A stretch of DNA of 64,000 nt, from positions 338,501 through 402,500 of the forward strand of contig CANTUR010000629.1 in NCBI GenBank assembly GCA_947683625.1, in the 5' to 3' direction. Below, in pieces: positions 46,865 to 58,759 of the stretch. The notes below the pieces were generated by a model that made no database searches, was not told the origin of the DNA, and saw nothing but the letters and a program-made list of their open reading frames with translations. The number at the start of each line of letters is the position of its first letter. The stretch's first letter is position 1. The translations under genes and the position numbers were made by a program. The DNA is from Mallotus nudiflorus. Lineage: Eukaryota; Streptophyta; Magnoliopsida; Malpighiales; Euphorbiaceae.

Positions 46865-47995
46865 ATGAATCTTTACTGTAACACCAGAATTTAGCCCTGA
46901 TAAGTATAAAAGAAAACCATTTCCTTCCAATTATATTATTGTTGTAACCTAGACTTCAAGCAAATTCAATAAACAAAACCATTTCCTTCTAAGAATACGC
47001 AAACATGTCCACATGATAAGTATTGAAGAACCTATAGATAAGATGAAAAGTTTCTTGACTTTGGCCCAAGATTCCCCACATACATACTGAGGATTACTTT
47101 TAGTAGCCTCATTACTGGTTGTCTCTTTGCCCTCTTCTGCAAAAGTAAGCAAAACATTGCAAATTTTAGTTGCTACTTAAGCCAATAAAATTAAACAACT
47201 CCAAGCCTCACAAAATCAGTAAAATAAGGTGAAAATAGACACAAGCAATTCACATCAATGAAATATTTGGTGTTGGTGATTTCAACAAACTAGTAAAAAT
47301 CACTAAATTCCAAAAACTCCCAAATACTACTTCAAAACCCATCCATAATGACACTGGGCTTCACCATGAGAGCAAATAAATTTAATTGTAATTTAAGCCA
47401 TAATTTGTCAAATGACTTATAATCAAATCAAAGAAACAACAAATTTTACAAGATCTAGCAAGACTAGATTAAAAAATATAAAAAAATTATCAAAAAATAA
47501 ATAAAGCCCATACAACAAAACACAAAACCAACACGATCATGCCTTGCTAACAAAGCCTCTCTTCTAAAGCAATTTAGCATCCACATTTTTTTTATTATTA
47601 ATCAATAAATAGATAGCAAAAAAAAATTAAACTAATGAACATTTACTGAGAGAGCATTGCTCTTCTTATGAAACTATTTAGTTCAAACTCTAAAATAGTT
47701 ATTATCATTGGCTTTTTATTACCATTGTTTGTATACTCCATCACTCATTGAGTATTTTCTTTAGAAATTACTCACACCTCAGTTTTCTTTCTTTTCCAGG
47801 TTCATCACCAAATGGGTAGCCAAAAAAATTTTAAACGAATGAACATTTATTGAGAGAGCGTTGCTCTTCTTATGAAACTATATAGTTCGAACTCTAAAAT
47901 AGTTATTATCATTGGCTTGTTATTATCATTATTCGTATACTCCATCACTCACTAAGTATTTTCTTTAAAAATTATTCACACCTCAGTTTTCTTTG
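46865..47995. repeat. Duplicated segment, copy 2
   Basis: Partner of 44370-45525. It lies on the far side of the LTR fragment and ends with two of the 200-base blocks (47630 and 47833). The two copies differ at many bases. Confidence 0.82.
46949..47142 (-). pseudogene. Second copy of the unknown EGKETTSNE exon
   Basis: The minus-strand frame reads EGKETTSNEATKSNPQYVCG then ESWAKVKKLFIL, differing at several residues from the exon at 44533-44636. The following exons (GKVIVHALDEK and VSIQSVEHLL) are absent from this copy, since the duplication starts short of them. Confidence 0.45.
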
Positions 47996-48139
47996 AATAT
48001 TTGAATGATTTGCTGGTATGTTTTCAAAAAGATAGATTGATGACAAAGTATCTCAAGTCTCGATGTGATAAGATACTACCATCTCAAGATTTTTCATTTT
48101 AATTCTTGTAATTATGTTTTTGAACTATTTTACTTTTTC
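47996..48139. other. Flank of solo LTR, nothing firm
   Basis: A + strand frame reads EYLNDLLVCFQKDRLMTKYL near 47994-48053, slightly like a transposase-type text, but too short to name. Confidence 0.3.
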
Positions 48140-48576
48140 TGTAATATCCCATATTTTTAAATATTTTTATACTGCATTGGGATATGCAGTGTTATAATTT
48201 TTATATATAATATTGATATTTCATGAGTTTTTGTTTAATTAGAATTGATTTTTAATTATTTTATATTATCTTAAGTACTTTACGTAAAATTTTCTCGGGA
48301 CTTGTATTTTCGGGGAAATTGATACGTAAACTATTTAAATTTAATTATTTTAAATGAATTTCCATAATTGCATGAACTCATACATATTTTTTAAAATACA
48401 AAATAAAGCCTATGCGTGTATATGTTTATTTAATTAGGGTTTAATTTATTACCCTAATATTTTATTATTTATTTATTTGGTTTATTGTTATTTAATTATT
48501 TTTATGTAATATATAAATTATTAAAATATTAAATGTGTGGTGTGTGATTTTCCCAAGTATTTTATTAATATACTAT

Positions 48577-48636
<60 letters not shown>

Positions 48637-51441
48637 ATTATTATTATTATTATTATTTTTCTTTTTCTTTTTTTCTTTTTCTTTTCTTTTCTTTTCTTTT
48701 TCTTTTCTTCCTTCTTTCTTCCCCGTCGGACCCAACCTCCCTCACCGCTGCAACTCCCGATCACCTACCGTCACTGTGCCTCCCACCGTACCACCTCCAC
48801 TTCCAGCTTGCTCCGCCACCCCTAGTCTTCTTCTCCGGCAACGAGCAGCTTCGTTTCTGCCATTTTTGGCCGAAATCCAAGCTTCAACGTTTCTTCCTCC
48901 TCCGGCCACCAAACTTCACTTTTCCGGTGTCTTTGGACTCCTCAAGCAACGGTAATCTTGATTCTAGCTTTGGTTTGAGCTCAAATTCCCTTGAATTCCT
49001 TGTTTTTCAATTTTTCTCATTTTGGCCGAATTAGGTTTTTTATTTTTTTTGAATTTTTCTTGTTGATTCATGAAAAATTCTTTCACAAATGTTGTTCCCC
49101 TTAGCTTAATCTACATGTAAGAATTTTTATAGAATTTTTGGAGATTATTTTGATTTTTGGGTATTTTTGAATATTTTAATATTATTTTCTAATTTTCGAA
49201 AATTAATTAAATAAATTATGAAATTGTGTTTTATGATAAATATAGGTGTTGAAATGAATTATAGGAATTTATTTGGAGTTTTTATGTATTTATTTTGAAT
49301 TTAATTAGTTTATGTAATTTTGGAAAATTAGGTTAATTATATGTTAAATTGAAATTAATTGGTTAATTGGGTGTATTTATTGATATTATTGAGAATTATG
49401 TTGAGAAAATTAATTTTGAATAATTATATAATTTTTGGTGAATTTTTGATTAATATTATGTTAATTTATATATATAGGGGTATTTTGGTAATCTTACACT
49501 AAATTGGCTAAAAATGTAATTTAATTGGTTTTAATAGTTATTTAGGGTATAAAAATGATTTCTACAAATTATTTAGTATTTTTAGCTAATTAAAACTATT
49601 TTTCGTAAATTATTTTCAATTATATATATAATATACGATTTTTCTAATAAAATGAGTTTTTATCGGGTTTTACTGTGTTTTAGGGTTAATTATGTAATTT
49701 CTACTTATAAAATGAATTTCTATGATATAAGGGTATTTTTGGTATTTTCAAAATTGTTCTATGAATTGCGGACCCCGGTCGGTAGACTATAGTTTGGAGT
49801 CTGACCGAGGGATTTTGGTTGTGTTCTGTGTTTGTTTTGCGAAGTGTGTTTCTTTGCAAGCCTGACTCTACTCTTTGAGTAGAGAGATGTCCGTTTTACA
49901 GGGGAGGTTCCGCCGGATTTTCGGTAGAATTCTCGTAAAATTTGATGTGTGGTCGAATTCTGATTTGCAATTCTGTGTCTAGTAATCTAGATTGAGTCCT
50001 TAGAACTTCTATTAGATTTATTCTGATTCCTGTCGTTATTGTTTGTTTAGTTGCGCCGAGACCGAGACCTAGTGGACCAGGCCCGTCGGACCTATCTCGA
50101 GGAGCGCACTAAGTGTGAGTTACTATTCTATATATATATGTATGCTTTAGGGTGCATGATTTAGAAATGCATGTTTTATTTTGATTAAATATGCATAAAT
50201 AATTTGATTAATACTTAAGTTTATTTTTAGTTTACTTTTGGTTTATTTTTGGTATATATTAAATTATATGCATGCTTTATTAACCATTTATGTTTAAAAT
50301 GTTTTTGAATATATTTCTAATTTATTTTGCTATTATATTGGATTTATTTGACGTATATATACTCGAAATATACCTGGTTTATTTTTGGTATATTTCTAGT
50401 ATATATATGGTTTATGTTGTTATTTTATTTAAACTCATGCATCATTTATTTTTATGAATGTATGCTTTATATTTTAAAATAAAGGATACCAATAGAACGT
50501 GCTACCTAGTGGGCAGCACTAGGACCGAGTACGTACCGGTACGCTGATAGCATTTAGGCTATATTACTACCTTATTTGTGGATATTGATTTGGATGGATT
50601 GATTTATGTGATGTGAGATATGATTTGAGACTGTGATTGCTGGAGCTTGGTCGACCAAGTGTCTCGGGGCCAATCACACTGACAGTCAGACTGCTGGAGC
50701 TCGGTTGACTTAGTGTCTCGGGGCCAGTCTACTGTCCAAATGGATTAAGTGAATATATTTGGAATAAGTGAGCCTATATGGCTAGAGTGTTGTCTAACAC
50801 TGTTTTTGAGGTTGCGATTTTCTAGGGTTCTATTTGATCCTTCATAAACTGTGATTTTTAATAAAAATTTATAAAATGATTTTTATTGCATTTGTGTGTA
50901 TTTGCTTGTATATATACTTATTATATTTATACTTTTGACTGTGTGCATTTCCATGTAGCATGAATGTATATATATATTATAGTAATTCACTCAGTGAGGT
51001 ATGACTCCCCTCCGTTGACTATTTTTAGGAGAGTCATCATCTTCAGACCTCAGTAGCAGGCCCTTACACCGGATTTCTTCCGCCCCAGCTTCTTTATGTA
51101 AACTGCTCACTTGAGTTTTATTTTTATAATCTAGACACTGCAGTAGTTGTAAATTAAATGTGGGATTATATATTTTATTTATGCAAGATATGTATTTTAA
51201 GAATTTGAACTGGAACTTGTACTAAAGGTTTATTTTATATATGACATGGATATTGATTTAAATTATGTTGATGCAAATATTATTTTAATATTTATGATTT
51301 ATTCCACTGCATAAATTTTATTTTGTCATCATTATTATTATTGTGCGAGTTTATTTTATTTTAAGGCTTGCTACGGGTTCTGGATTTGAAAGAATTCCCG
51401 TTCCCTAGCGCCGGTCATGGCCCCTGTTTTGGGTCTTGACA
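48140..51441 (+). mobile_element. Solo LTR of a Ty3/gypsy element
   Basis: 3302 bases, TGTAATATCCC to TCTTGACA, flanked exactly by TTTTC (48135-48139 and 51442-51446). No internal region is present, so it arose by recombination between two LTRs. It holds (AT)n and (ATT)n at 48583-48656 before a T/C-rich stretch and a GC-richer zone (likely start of transcription), then the shared blocks: AGAGATGTCCGTTTTACAG (49885), GAGCGCACTAAGTGTGAG (50102), GAACGTGCTACCTAGTGGGC (50493), two GGAGCTCGGTTGAC-type units (50640-50735) and CACTCAGTGAGG (50988). Reading frames across it are repeat artefacts. Confidence 0.93.
48583..48656. repeat. (AT)n(ATT)n microsatellite in solo LTR
   Basis: About 24 AT units followed by about 8 ATT units, then T/C-rich sequence. 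Confidence 0.95.
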
Positions 51442-51446
51442 TTTTC

Positions 51447-51585
51447 TTAGTGTGATTTTTATTTGATTCTTCATTATGTAACTTGTATTTTATAATATAT
51501 AAAAATAATCTTTTAGAAAGAAAAATTACTATATTATTATTTTATCTTGGCCGAGGGCCTCATTTTGAGTAAGGCCGGCCTGATA
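51447..51585. other. Host or older repeat DNA between two LTRs
   Basis: Continues the flank of the solo LTR; its last five bases (TGATA) are the left target duplication of the next element. No gene seen. Confidence 0.6.
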
Positions 51586-51756
51586 TGTAATAATTTGAGT
51601 TTTTGTAAATTAAATTGGGAAATTAAATTATAAGATTTGCAGTGTTAATAATTATTTTTATTTTATATTATTTTATTAAATTGTGATATTTGATTATTGG
51701 TGAAATTAAACAAATTTCCAGTGTTATTATTTATTTCATTAAATATGGCATCACTA

Positions 51757-51777
51757 TTGTTGTTGTTGTTGTTGTTG

Positions 51778-51827
<50 letters not shown>
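51757..51827. repeat. (TTG)n(TTA)n compound microsatellite
   Basis: Eight TTG units run into about sixteen TTA units. Confidence 0.95.
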
Positions 51828-54114
51828 TATTGAATAAATTATGGATTTTAATGAGTAAATTTGGATTATAGTTATTGAAAATTAATAAATTAAATTAGTA
51901 AATTTTATTTAAATTTTATTATTTTTCTTTTTTCTTTTCTTTTTTTCCCACTTTTTCTTTTCCCTCCCCTCCTTTTGCTTTCTTTTCTTTTGTTTTTTTT
52001 GTCCCTTCTTTCCTTTCTTCTTTTCCCTCGTTCCTGTTTTCTTCTTCTTCTTCTTCTCCGGTTCGGTTAGCCACCCTAGTGCACCACTACGAGACTAGTA
52101 GCACGCCAAACCACCCTCTGTACACCGTTGCCCCACCATCTACCACACCCAACAGCAACAGTCGCCATTTGGTCATCCTCTTTGCATGTGATCTTTTGGT
52201 TTGGCTGGAAATAGTAAGTGAAGGTTGGCGCGATTCCTATGAGCATTCTGGCCAAGCTTAGGCTCAAATCAAAGCTCTTGACTCAAGCTTCGATAATCCT
52301 CGATCGATTTTGAGAAATTCAACTGATAACAAATCCAATTTCTTAAATTAATTTTGGGTATTGATTCTTTAGAACATATTAATGTGGATGTTGTAAGATT
52401 TTCGAAAATAATTTTTATTTTTGAATTCTCGGGGTCTCGGGGGGTTACTATCTACAACATTGTTCATGAGCCCAAAGAATTTTATATTTTTAATAAATTC
52501 TAATAATTATTTTAAGCAAGTTTTGTTAAGAAAGTTTATTAAAATTATGTACCGAATTTTTATTATAAATTTTCGAATGTTTATGTCAAAAATGATTTTT
52601 TGAAAAATTTAGTATAAATTAGCAAATTTAATAGTTTAATTGAAATTATTATGAATTATTATGTTTTGGATAATTTTTGAGTAATAAATAATATTAAAAT
52701 ATTTTTTATGAATTAATTCCTATTTCTAGCTAATTATTAGTAATTATCGGAATAATATCCAAATAAAAATTGTGTTTATGAATTTTAAGATTTAAATGAG
52801 TTTTTGGTTGCTTAATTATATAATTGAATAATTTAAATGATTATCAGTAATTAAATGCTATTTAATTTTTAAAATTAGAATAGTGGCTTTTATAATATAA
52901 TTTGATTATTAATGTGGATTTTAGTATTTATCTCGTAAATAAATATTTTTTATGCTTTTGTTGTGTAAATAAATTAATTTTGGTATTGAAATAGAATTTT
53001 ATTGTTTATAAATTGTGATTTGTGAAATTGGTTCTCGGTTGGATATAAAGCGTAGTTCGGGGAGGGGGCCCAACTGAGATTTGGAGTTGTTACTGGTATT
53101 TGAAGTATTTTCCTGTGTAGGATTGACTATACTTTTGTAAAGAGATGTCTATTTTACAGAGGAGATTCTGTAGAATTTTTGGTAGATTTCTCATAAAATG
53201 TGATATCAGGTTGAGTTTAGTAGAGTCGTATTCTTAATCGAGTCTCTCTTTAAAAATCTAGAATTTATAGGATTTCCATTTTTTATTCCATTTTTTTATT
53301 TCTTTCCTTTAGCCGCGCCTCCAGTTGAGTCGACAGGCTGGAGTCGAGTGCGACTGTGCAGAGGAGCCATTCAACTTGTAAGTTAATAATTCAACTATGT
53401 GTAGGATATTTTAAATTAAAATATAAATTCATTGATTATGAAAAAAGGAAGAATTTAATTAAAGAATTATATTATTATATTGAAAAAAATGCTTGGTATA
53501 AATTCTCCTATTATTTGCTATGGTTATATAAGTATGTTTATATTAAATTTTCATATGATTAGTTAATTGTTATTTTATTTTATTTTATTGTAATCTTCCT
53601 TGTTTTATTTACCCTTATTTATTTTAAAATGAACTACAATAGAATGGACTACCTGATGGGTTTTATCAGGACCGTATGCTTACCGGTAGGATTAAGAGTG
53701 AGTGTTGGTGGTTATAAGGCTAAGTGATGCTTTGCTCTCGGGCATGATTTTGTAAAATTGTATATAAGGCTTAGTGATGCTTTGCTTTTGGGTGTGATTT
53801 ATAATTTACTAGGGTTGGTAGCTCGGTGATGCTTTGCTCTCTGGAACCACCAGTAAATAGTGGTTTTAAGTGATTTGAATGCGGCTGGTAGCTCGATGGA
53901 TGCTTTGCTCTCACGAACCGACAATCTTTGGATTTTAAGAGAGCCAAAAGGCTATTAGAATTTTGGACTAGGGTTCTACCTAGTTTTCTTATAAAAATGA
54001 TTTAAGAAAGTTTATTTTATTTATATAGTATTTTATGATTTCAAATACTTTATTTCTGTAAAAAAGGATGTCAATAAATCAAATGTTTTAAATTATAAAT
54101 TACAAATTTTATAT

Positions 54115-54118
<4 letters not shown>

Positions 54119-54201
<83 letters not shown>
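54119..54201. repeat. (AT)n microsatellite in LTR
   Basis: About 41 AT units directly before the ACTTACTCAG block, the place where other LTRs have short AT runs. Confidence 0.96.
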
Positions 54202-54202
<1 letters not shown>

Positions 54203-54622
54203 CTTACTCAGTTAGGTTTGACTCCCTTTAATTATTTTTTAGGATCTCAGGAGTCGTCAGTTAGTCTGCCTACTTTATGCTATGTTTCTTCTTCTCTGAC
54301 TATTTTATGTAGGTCTATATGATATGTATTATTATGTATTTGAAATCTAGAACACCGCAGTAGTAGTGGTTAACTATTATATTATATTTTATGGATTATT
54401 ATCTGTATTAAAGATTTGCATTAATATTAATTATTATAATTCATCAAAGATTGTTTTGGATATTATGTTATTGTGTTATTTATTTATTTAAACATTTCAT
54501 TTAATTATTACCTATATTTTATTGTAAATTTTTATTAAGGCTTATTATGGGTTTTAGAAATCTTATGCTTTCCCATTCCCTAGTATCAGTCATGTGCCCT
54601 CGGGTTCGGGTCATGACAAAGT

Positions 54623-54635
54623 TAGTATCAAAGCT
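54623..54635 (+). other. Primer binding site, degraded initiator Met-tRNA type
   Basis: TTAGTATCAAAGCT directly after the LTR corresponds to TTGGTATCAGAGCC with two G-to-A and one C-to-T change. Confidence 0.75.
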
Positions 54636-54799
54636 TTAGTTCATTTTATATGTGTTTTCAGCTAAAAGTGTCTTTTTTTTATGAGCTACTATGGTGATAG
54701 GTTGATAATTGTCACTTGTTGTCTTCCTTCTTTCTTGCATTTTGCACATATATAGTATCCTTGTCTTGTCTTGAAATTCATTTTGTGTCTCTTTTTATA

Positions 54800-56190
54800 A
54801 TAAGGCGAGCACGAGCTACTCCTACTATAGAAGCATAATTTGAGGAGAATGAGGATGAAAAATCTTTTTAGGATGAAATTCCTCCTTCTGCCCCTCAACA
54901 TAGAGGTAGAGGTAAAGCTAGAGCAATAGCAGCTCAGAGGCAGGAACAACAGTAAGCAGAGCCTGAAATTCTAGTAGGTGATCCTATAGCCTTTGCAGCG
55001 GGTATGGCATGAATTAATAAAGGCTTGGCTGCTCTTAACCAAGCAATGCCCCTAGTACAACAGATGCTTCAGCAGAGAAATCAGGGGATGACATATGCCG
55101 ATGCTACCTTACTATACTCCAAAGTTAGGTGAGTTTCTTTCGATGGTATAGAGGATTCTTTAGACTTTATAAATACCATCGAGGTTAGAACTAAAATAGG
55201 ATACACAGACTACTGGCAAATCATGATAGTAGAGTTATCTGTATTAGATGCAGCTCAAGATTGGTTCATGTAGTCTATCTAGCCATACATAACTATGATG
55301 GCATGGTTGGATTTTAAGGAGAGATTTATGAGATTTTTCTACCCAGCATTGATGAAAGAGAACTACAGGCAGTTGTTGAATATTACTAGGAGAGATTGGT
55401 CAGTTTCAGACTGATATATCATGTTACGGATGTGGTATAAGATGGGATAAGAGTAGTGGAGCTCTATGTGACTAGGTTAGGCCTAGCATATCCAGACAGG
55501 GGGTTATAGTCTTGAGAGTGTAGTTGAGGAGGCTAGACAGCTTAAGTGGAGACATATCTGACATAGCACCATACTAGATCCTTATAAGAGTGGCAGTGGC
55601 AGATCAGCTCAAGGGGTTTAGCAACTTATTTTTCAGATAGGAAGCACGAGTACTCAGATAGGGGGTACTTATCAGTAGAGCAGACAGTTTAAAGCACATT
55701 TAACTAGCAGACACAGTATGTTCAGAGCCGTAGGATTAGCAGGACTGCTAGGTTTAGTATAGGTGTCAGTAGCAGCAGCAGTGGGCAGAGCTCTAGAGAT
55801 GGTAGTTCAAGATCTAGAGTTAGTGCATATGCCACTTGTGGGCAAGTATATCAAGGTCCGTGTCACTTGACACTAGGAGCTTTTTTTCGGTGTGGATAGT
55901 TTAGGCATTTTATTAGGGATTGTCCTAATTATAGGTTCCAACTATCATATGCTCAGGGATCTTCATCATCATCAGTTGCTCAGCTATTTCAGTAGGTGCA
56001 TTAGTAGTATTAGGCACCTATGTATCCTTAGTAGTGACTGACTCAATATATGAGTTAGCAAGGCAAAGGTTTTAGAGGAAGAGCAGGGGGTGGAAGGTAT
56101 GCACAACCGTTAACTTCATAGCAGGCAGGTTATGGTCAGGCTAGAGTTTTCACTTTAACTTCTTAGGATGCTTTGGCATCCAATGCAGTT
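54800..56190 (+). pseudogene. gag of deleted gypsy element
   Basis: An early frame reads RARATPTIEA with an Arg/Gly-rich part QHRGRGKARAIAAQRQEQQ. The capsid-like core follows: VSFDGIEDSLDFINTIEV, LSVLDAAQDWFM, WLDFKERFMRFFYPALMKEN. A zinc knuckle at about 55880-55924 (FRCG.FRHFIRDCP) has lost its first Cys to Phe. Many TAG stops. Same protein type as 4681-5990, with clearly different sequence. Confidence 0.8.
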
Positions 56191-56199
56191 ATGGCAGGT

Positions 56200-56570
56200 A
56201 TTCTCTTAATGTGTTAATTTAATGCTAGAGTCTTATTTTATCCTGGTGCTTTTCACTCTTTTGTGTCTCTTGCATTTTCTTCTAAAGTAGGATGTCAGCC
56301 TTCCAAGTTATTGATTCCTTTATCTATAGCAACACCACTTAGTGATGAGTTGGAAACAAATGTGATCTTTCCATTTTACCTAGTGTTGGTGAAAGGTAGA
56401 GAGTTACTACCAAATTTGGTTTCGCTAGATGTAATTGATTTTGATGTGATTTTGAGGATGGCTTGGTTAGCTCAACATTATGCCAATCTGGATTGTCAGG
56501 CAAAAGAGGTGATTTTTAGAATCCCTAATGATGAAGAGTTTTGGTTCAGAGGTGATAAGAGTTTGATTGT
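56200..56570 (+). pseudogene. Protease of deleted gypsy element
   Basis: ARVLFYPGAFHSFVSLAF at about 56224-56277: the catalytic D-[ST]-G is Y-P-G (56239-56247), so it is inactive. An open stretch follows with LPNLVSLDVIDFDVILRMAW and LAQHYANLDCQAKEVIFRIP, the usual C-terminal half. It breaks off after FRGDKSLIV at about 56570, where LTR-derived sequence begins. Confidence 0.85.
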
Positions 56571-56601
56571 ATTAATGTTGATTATTATGTTTCATCAAAG
56601 G

Positions 56602-56641
<40 letters not shown>

Positions 56642-57084
56642 CACACTGCATACATTTTTTTTATTAACTTACTCAGTGAGATCTAACTCCCATCAATTAT
56701 TTTTTTAGGATCTCGAGAGTCTTAAGTTAGTCTGCCTACTTTACACCAGGTTTCTTCTTCTCTGGCTATTTTATGTAGGTCTATATGACATGTATTATTA
56801 TGTATTTGAAATCTATAACACCGTTGTAGTAGTGGTTAACTGTTATGTTATATTTTATGGATTATTACCTGTATTAAAGGTTGGTATTAATGTTGATTAT
56901 TATGTTTCATCAAAGGTTGTTTTAGATATTATGTTATTGTATTATTTATTTATTTAAACATTTAATTTAATTATTACCTATATTTTATTATAAATTTTCT
57001 TTAAAGTTTACTATGGGTTTCGGAACCCTTATGCTTTCCCATTCCCTAATGCTGGTTATGTGCCTTTGGGTTCGGGTTATGATA
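56571..57084 (+). repeat. Rearranged 3' LTR tail
   Basis: An LTR-like piece of about 32 bases (ATTAATGTTGATTATTATGT, then TTCATCAAAGGTT) stands at 56570-56601 and again, in its proper place, at about 56888-56919. After the first comes (AT)18 (56603-56638), then the LTR 3' end from ACTTACTCAGTGAG to the terminus. The order shows a multi-step deletion. Confidence 0.78.
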
Positions 57085-57094
57085 TGATATGATA

Positions 57095-57130
<36 letters not shown>
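57085..57130. repeat. TGATA repeats and (AT)n
   Basis: About three TGATA units, the first taken as the target duplication, run into about 18 AT units up to the next LTR end. Confidence 0.85.
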
Positions 57131-57133
<3 letters not shown>

Positions 57134-58440
57134 AACACCCCTTCTTATTAACACCCTCTCTGTGTATTATCATAGTATAATGGCACAATGAAGGAACCAA
57201 CAGGTAGAAAAATTACCTAAAACTAACCTCTAATGATATAATCAATTCAGTATCACTTAAAATAACCATCCTTCAAGAAGCTTAACAACAACTAGCTTAT
57301 TAGTTAAAAATAAGTTAAGATATTTACACAAGATGACAAGAGAGATATTAACTAAAGATACATATCATAATATTGTCAACATCACCAAAATACCAAAAAT
57401 ACATAGCTCTCTCCCTCTTACACAATACACTTGGTACTAAAAAAAACTTATTCATGTACTTCTAAAGGTCATACACTAATTCCTAACATGCACTTTCATA
57501 AAATTTCCTACATCCATTTTGAAGTCTTGACTTCACTTCCACGCTTAAGTCATTAGTAGCTACTTTATAAAAATTATGTTAAGAGATTAGTAAGTACTTC
57601 CATGGAAATACTCAGTGAGTGATCTACAAGGAAAGTAACAAAAGGTATAGGAAAAGGAGCATGAAACAAGCCATGGGTACTTATATATTTTGACATTTCA
57701 CTAGTGGTTCATGATGTTGTCGATCAATGATTCATTTCAAATAACTCTTGTATTATATTTCTTTATTTATTTAAATATTTTAATATATTCACAATTCATA
57801 ATAAATTCTCATTTCTAAGAACAAGTAATATCAAGTTACTCAAAAGTACTTTTCAGCAAGTCATTTATACAAAATAATCCACAACACTATAATCTTAAAA
57901 TCTCAAGTGATCTCAATAACCTTAATCATAATAAAATAACTTACTGCAATATAATATCATAGCTTCATGAAATAACTCATCATAAGAGTATTATCATAGC
58001 AAACTACACATTATAATAATGACATCAGATATAGTGTGGACCAGCACTACACTGAAAGCAATATAATACGTCAATATGCATACGAAATCTAACGTGTGAT
58101 AAGCACTTAAGCTAATAAATATATCTATATCTTATTTCTATCAATTTCTCCTGATTACCAAACCATAGACAAAATATCTATCCAGCCCCAGGCAACGACT
58201 ATACAAATATTCTAGGCATGGTCTTACATCTACCAGATAAAATGTGCATCCAGCCCTAGGCATCGGCTATACACACTTCAAAATATGTATCCGGCCCCAG
58301 GCAGCGGCTATACATATTATTTAGACATGTCTTACATATTTAAGGTAAAATGTGCACTTGGCCCCAGGCAACGACTATACACATTTACCAGCTCCGCCAT
58401 GTCTAAGACCTAGCTTACTGCCACAATCATACAATGTTTA
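57131..58440 (-). mobile_element. LTR end part, minus orientation
   Basis: On the + strand it starts TGTAACACCCC, the reverse of an LTR end GGGGTGTTACA. It matches 45593-46862 throughout. Read in reverse it carries three or four GGCCGG/GCCTGGGGC-type units (58185-58380) and the CTCACTGAGTATTTCC block (about 57605), in the same order as the + strand LTRs. Confidence 0.72.
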
Positions 58441-58720
58441 TTCATTGCTCTTATTACTCAAAACACATTCATCAATTGCTTATTGATAAATACTATATAC
58501 ACTTTTCATGTACAAAGTATACTTCTCACATATACCAAAAATATACCTAAAATCAATCTTTGTATTCCAAAACATCTCCCATAAATTATTATTAATGTAA
58601 TTCTTTTTAAATATAGTATAATTCAAATATCTCTCAATAAATAAAACAATCTTTTAACCAAAACACACATATTATAAAGATTAGAATATTTAATAATATA
58701 TTTCGTTCATAAAAAAAACA

Positions 58721-58759
<39 letters not shown>

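Larger units (their letters stand above)
51586..54618 (+). repeat. 5' LTR of deleted gypsy element
   Basis: TGTAATAATTTGAG to GGTCATGACA. It contains the (TTG)n(TTA)n run, a C-rich/CTT zone at 51990-52090, and the shared blocks: AGAGATGTCTATTTTACAG (53140), GAATGGACTACCTGATGGG (53643), four GATGCTTTGCTCTC-type units (53720-53930), then (AT)n and ACTTACTCAGTTAGG (54202). Confidence 0.87.
51586..57084 (+). mobile_element. Internally deleted Ty3/gypsy element
   Basis: TGATA at 51581-51585 recurs at 57085-57089 after the degraded LTR end (TTATGATA for TCATGACA), though TGATA also repeats tandemly there. The 5' LTR is full (about 3.03 kb). Gag and protease remain; RT, RNase H, integrase and most of the 3' LTR are gone. 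The 3' LTR is only the last 480 bases. The primer site and LTR blocks place it near the nested chromodomain element. Confidence 0.82.

Noticed and set aside
48535..49034. 165-residue open frame with Ile-Tyr and Phe runs
   Set aside because: It is (AT)n, (ATT)n and T/C-rich LTR sequence translated; it lies inside a solo LTR bounded by TSDs.
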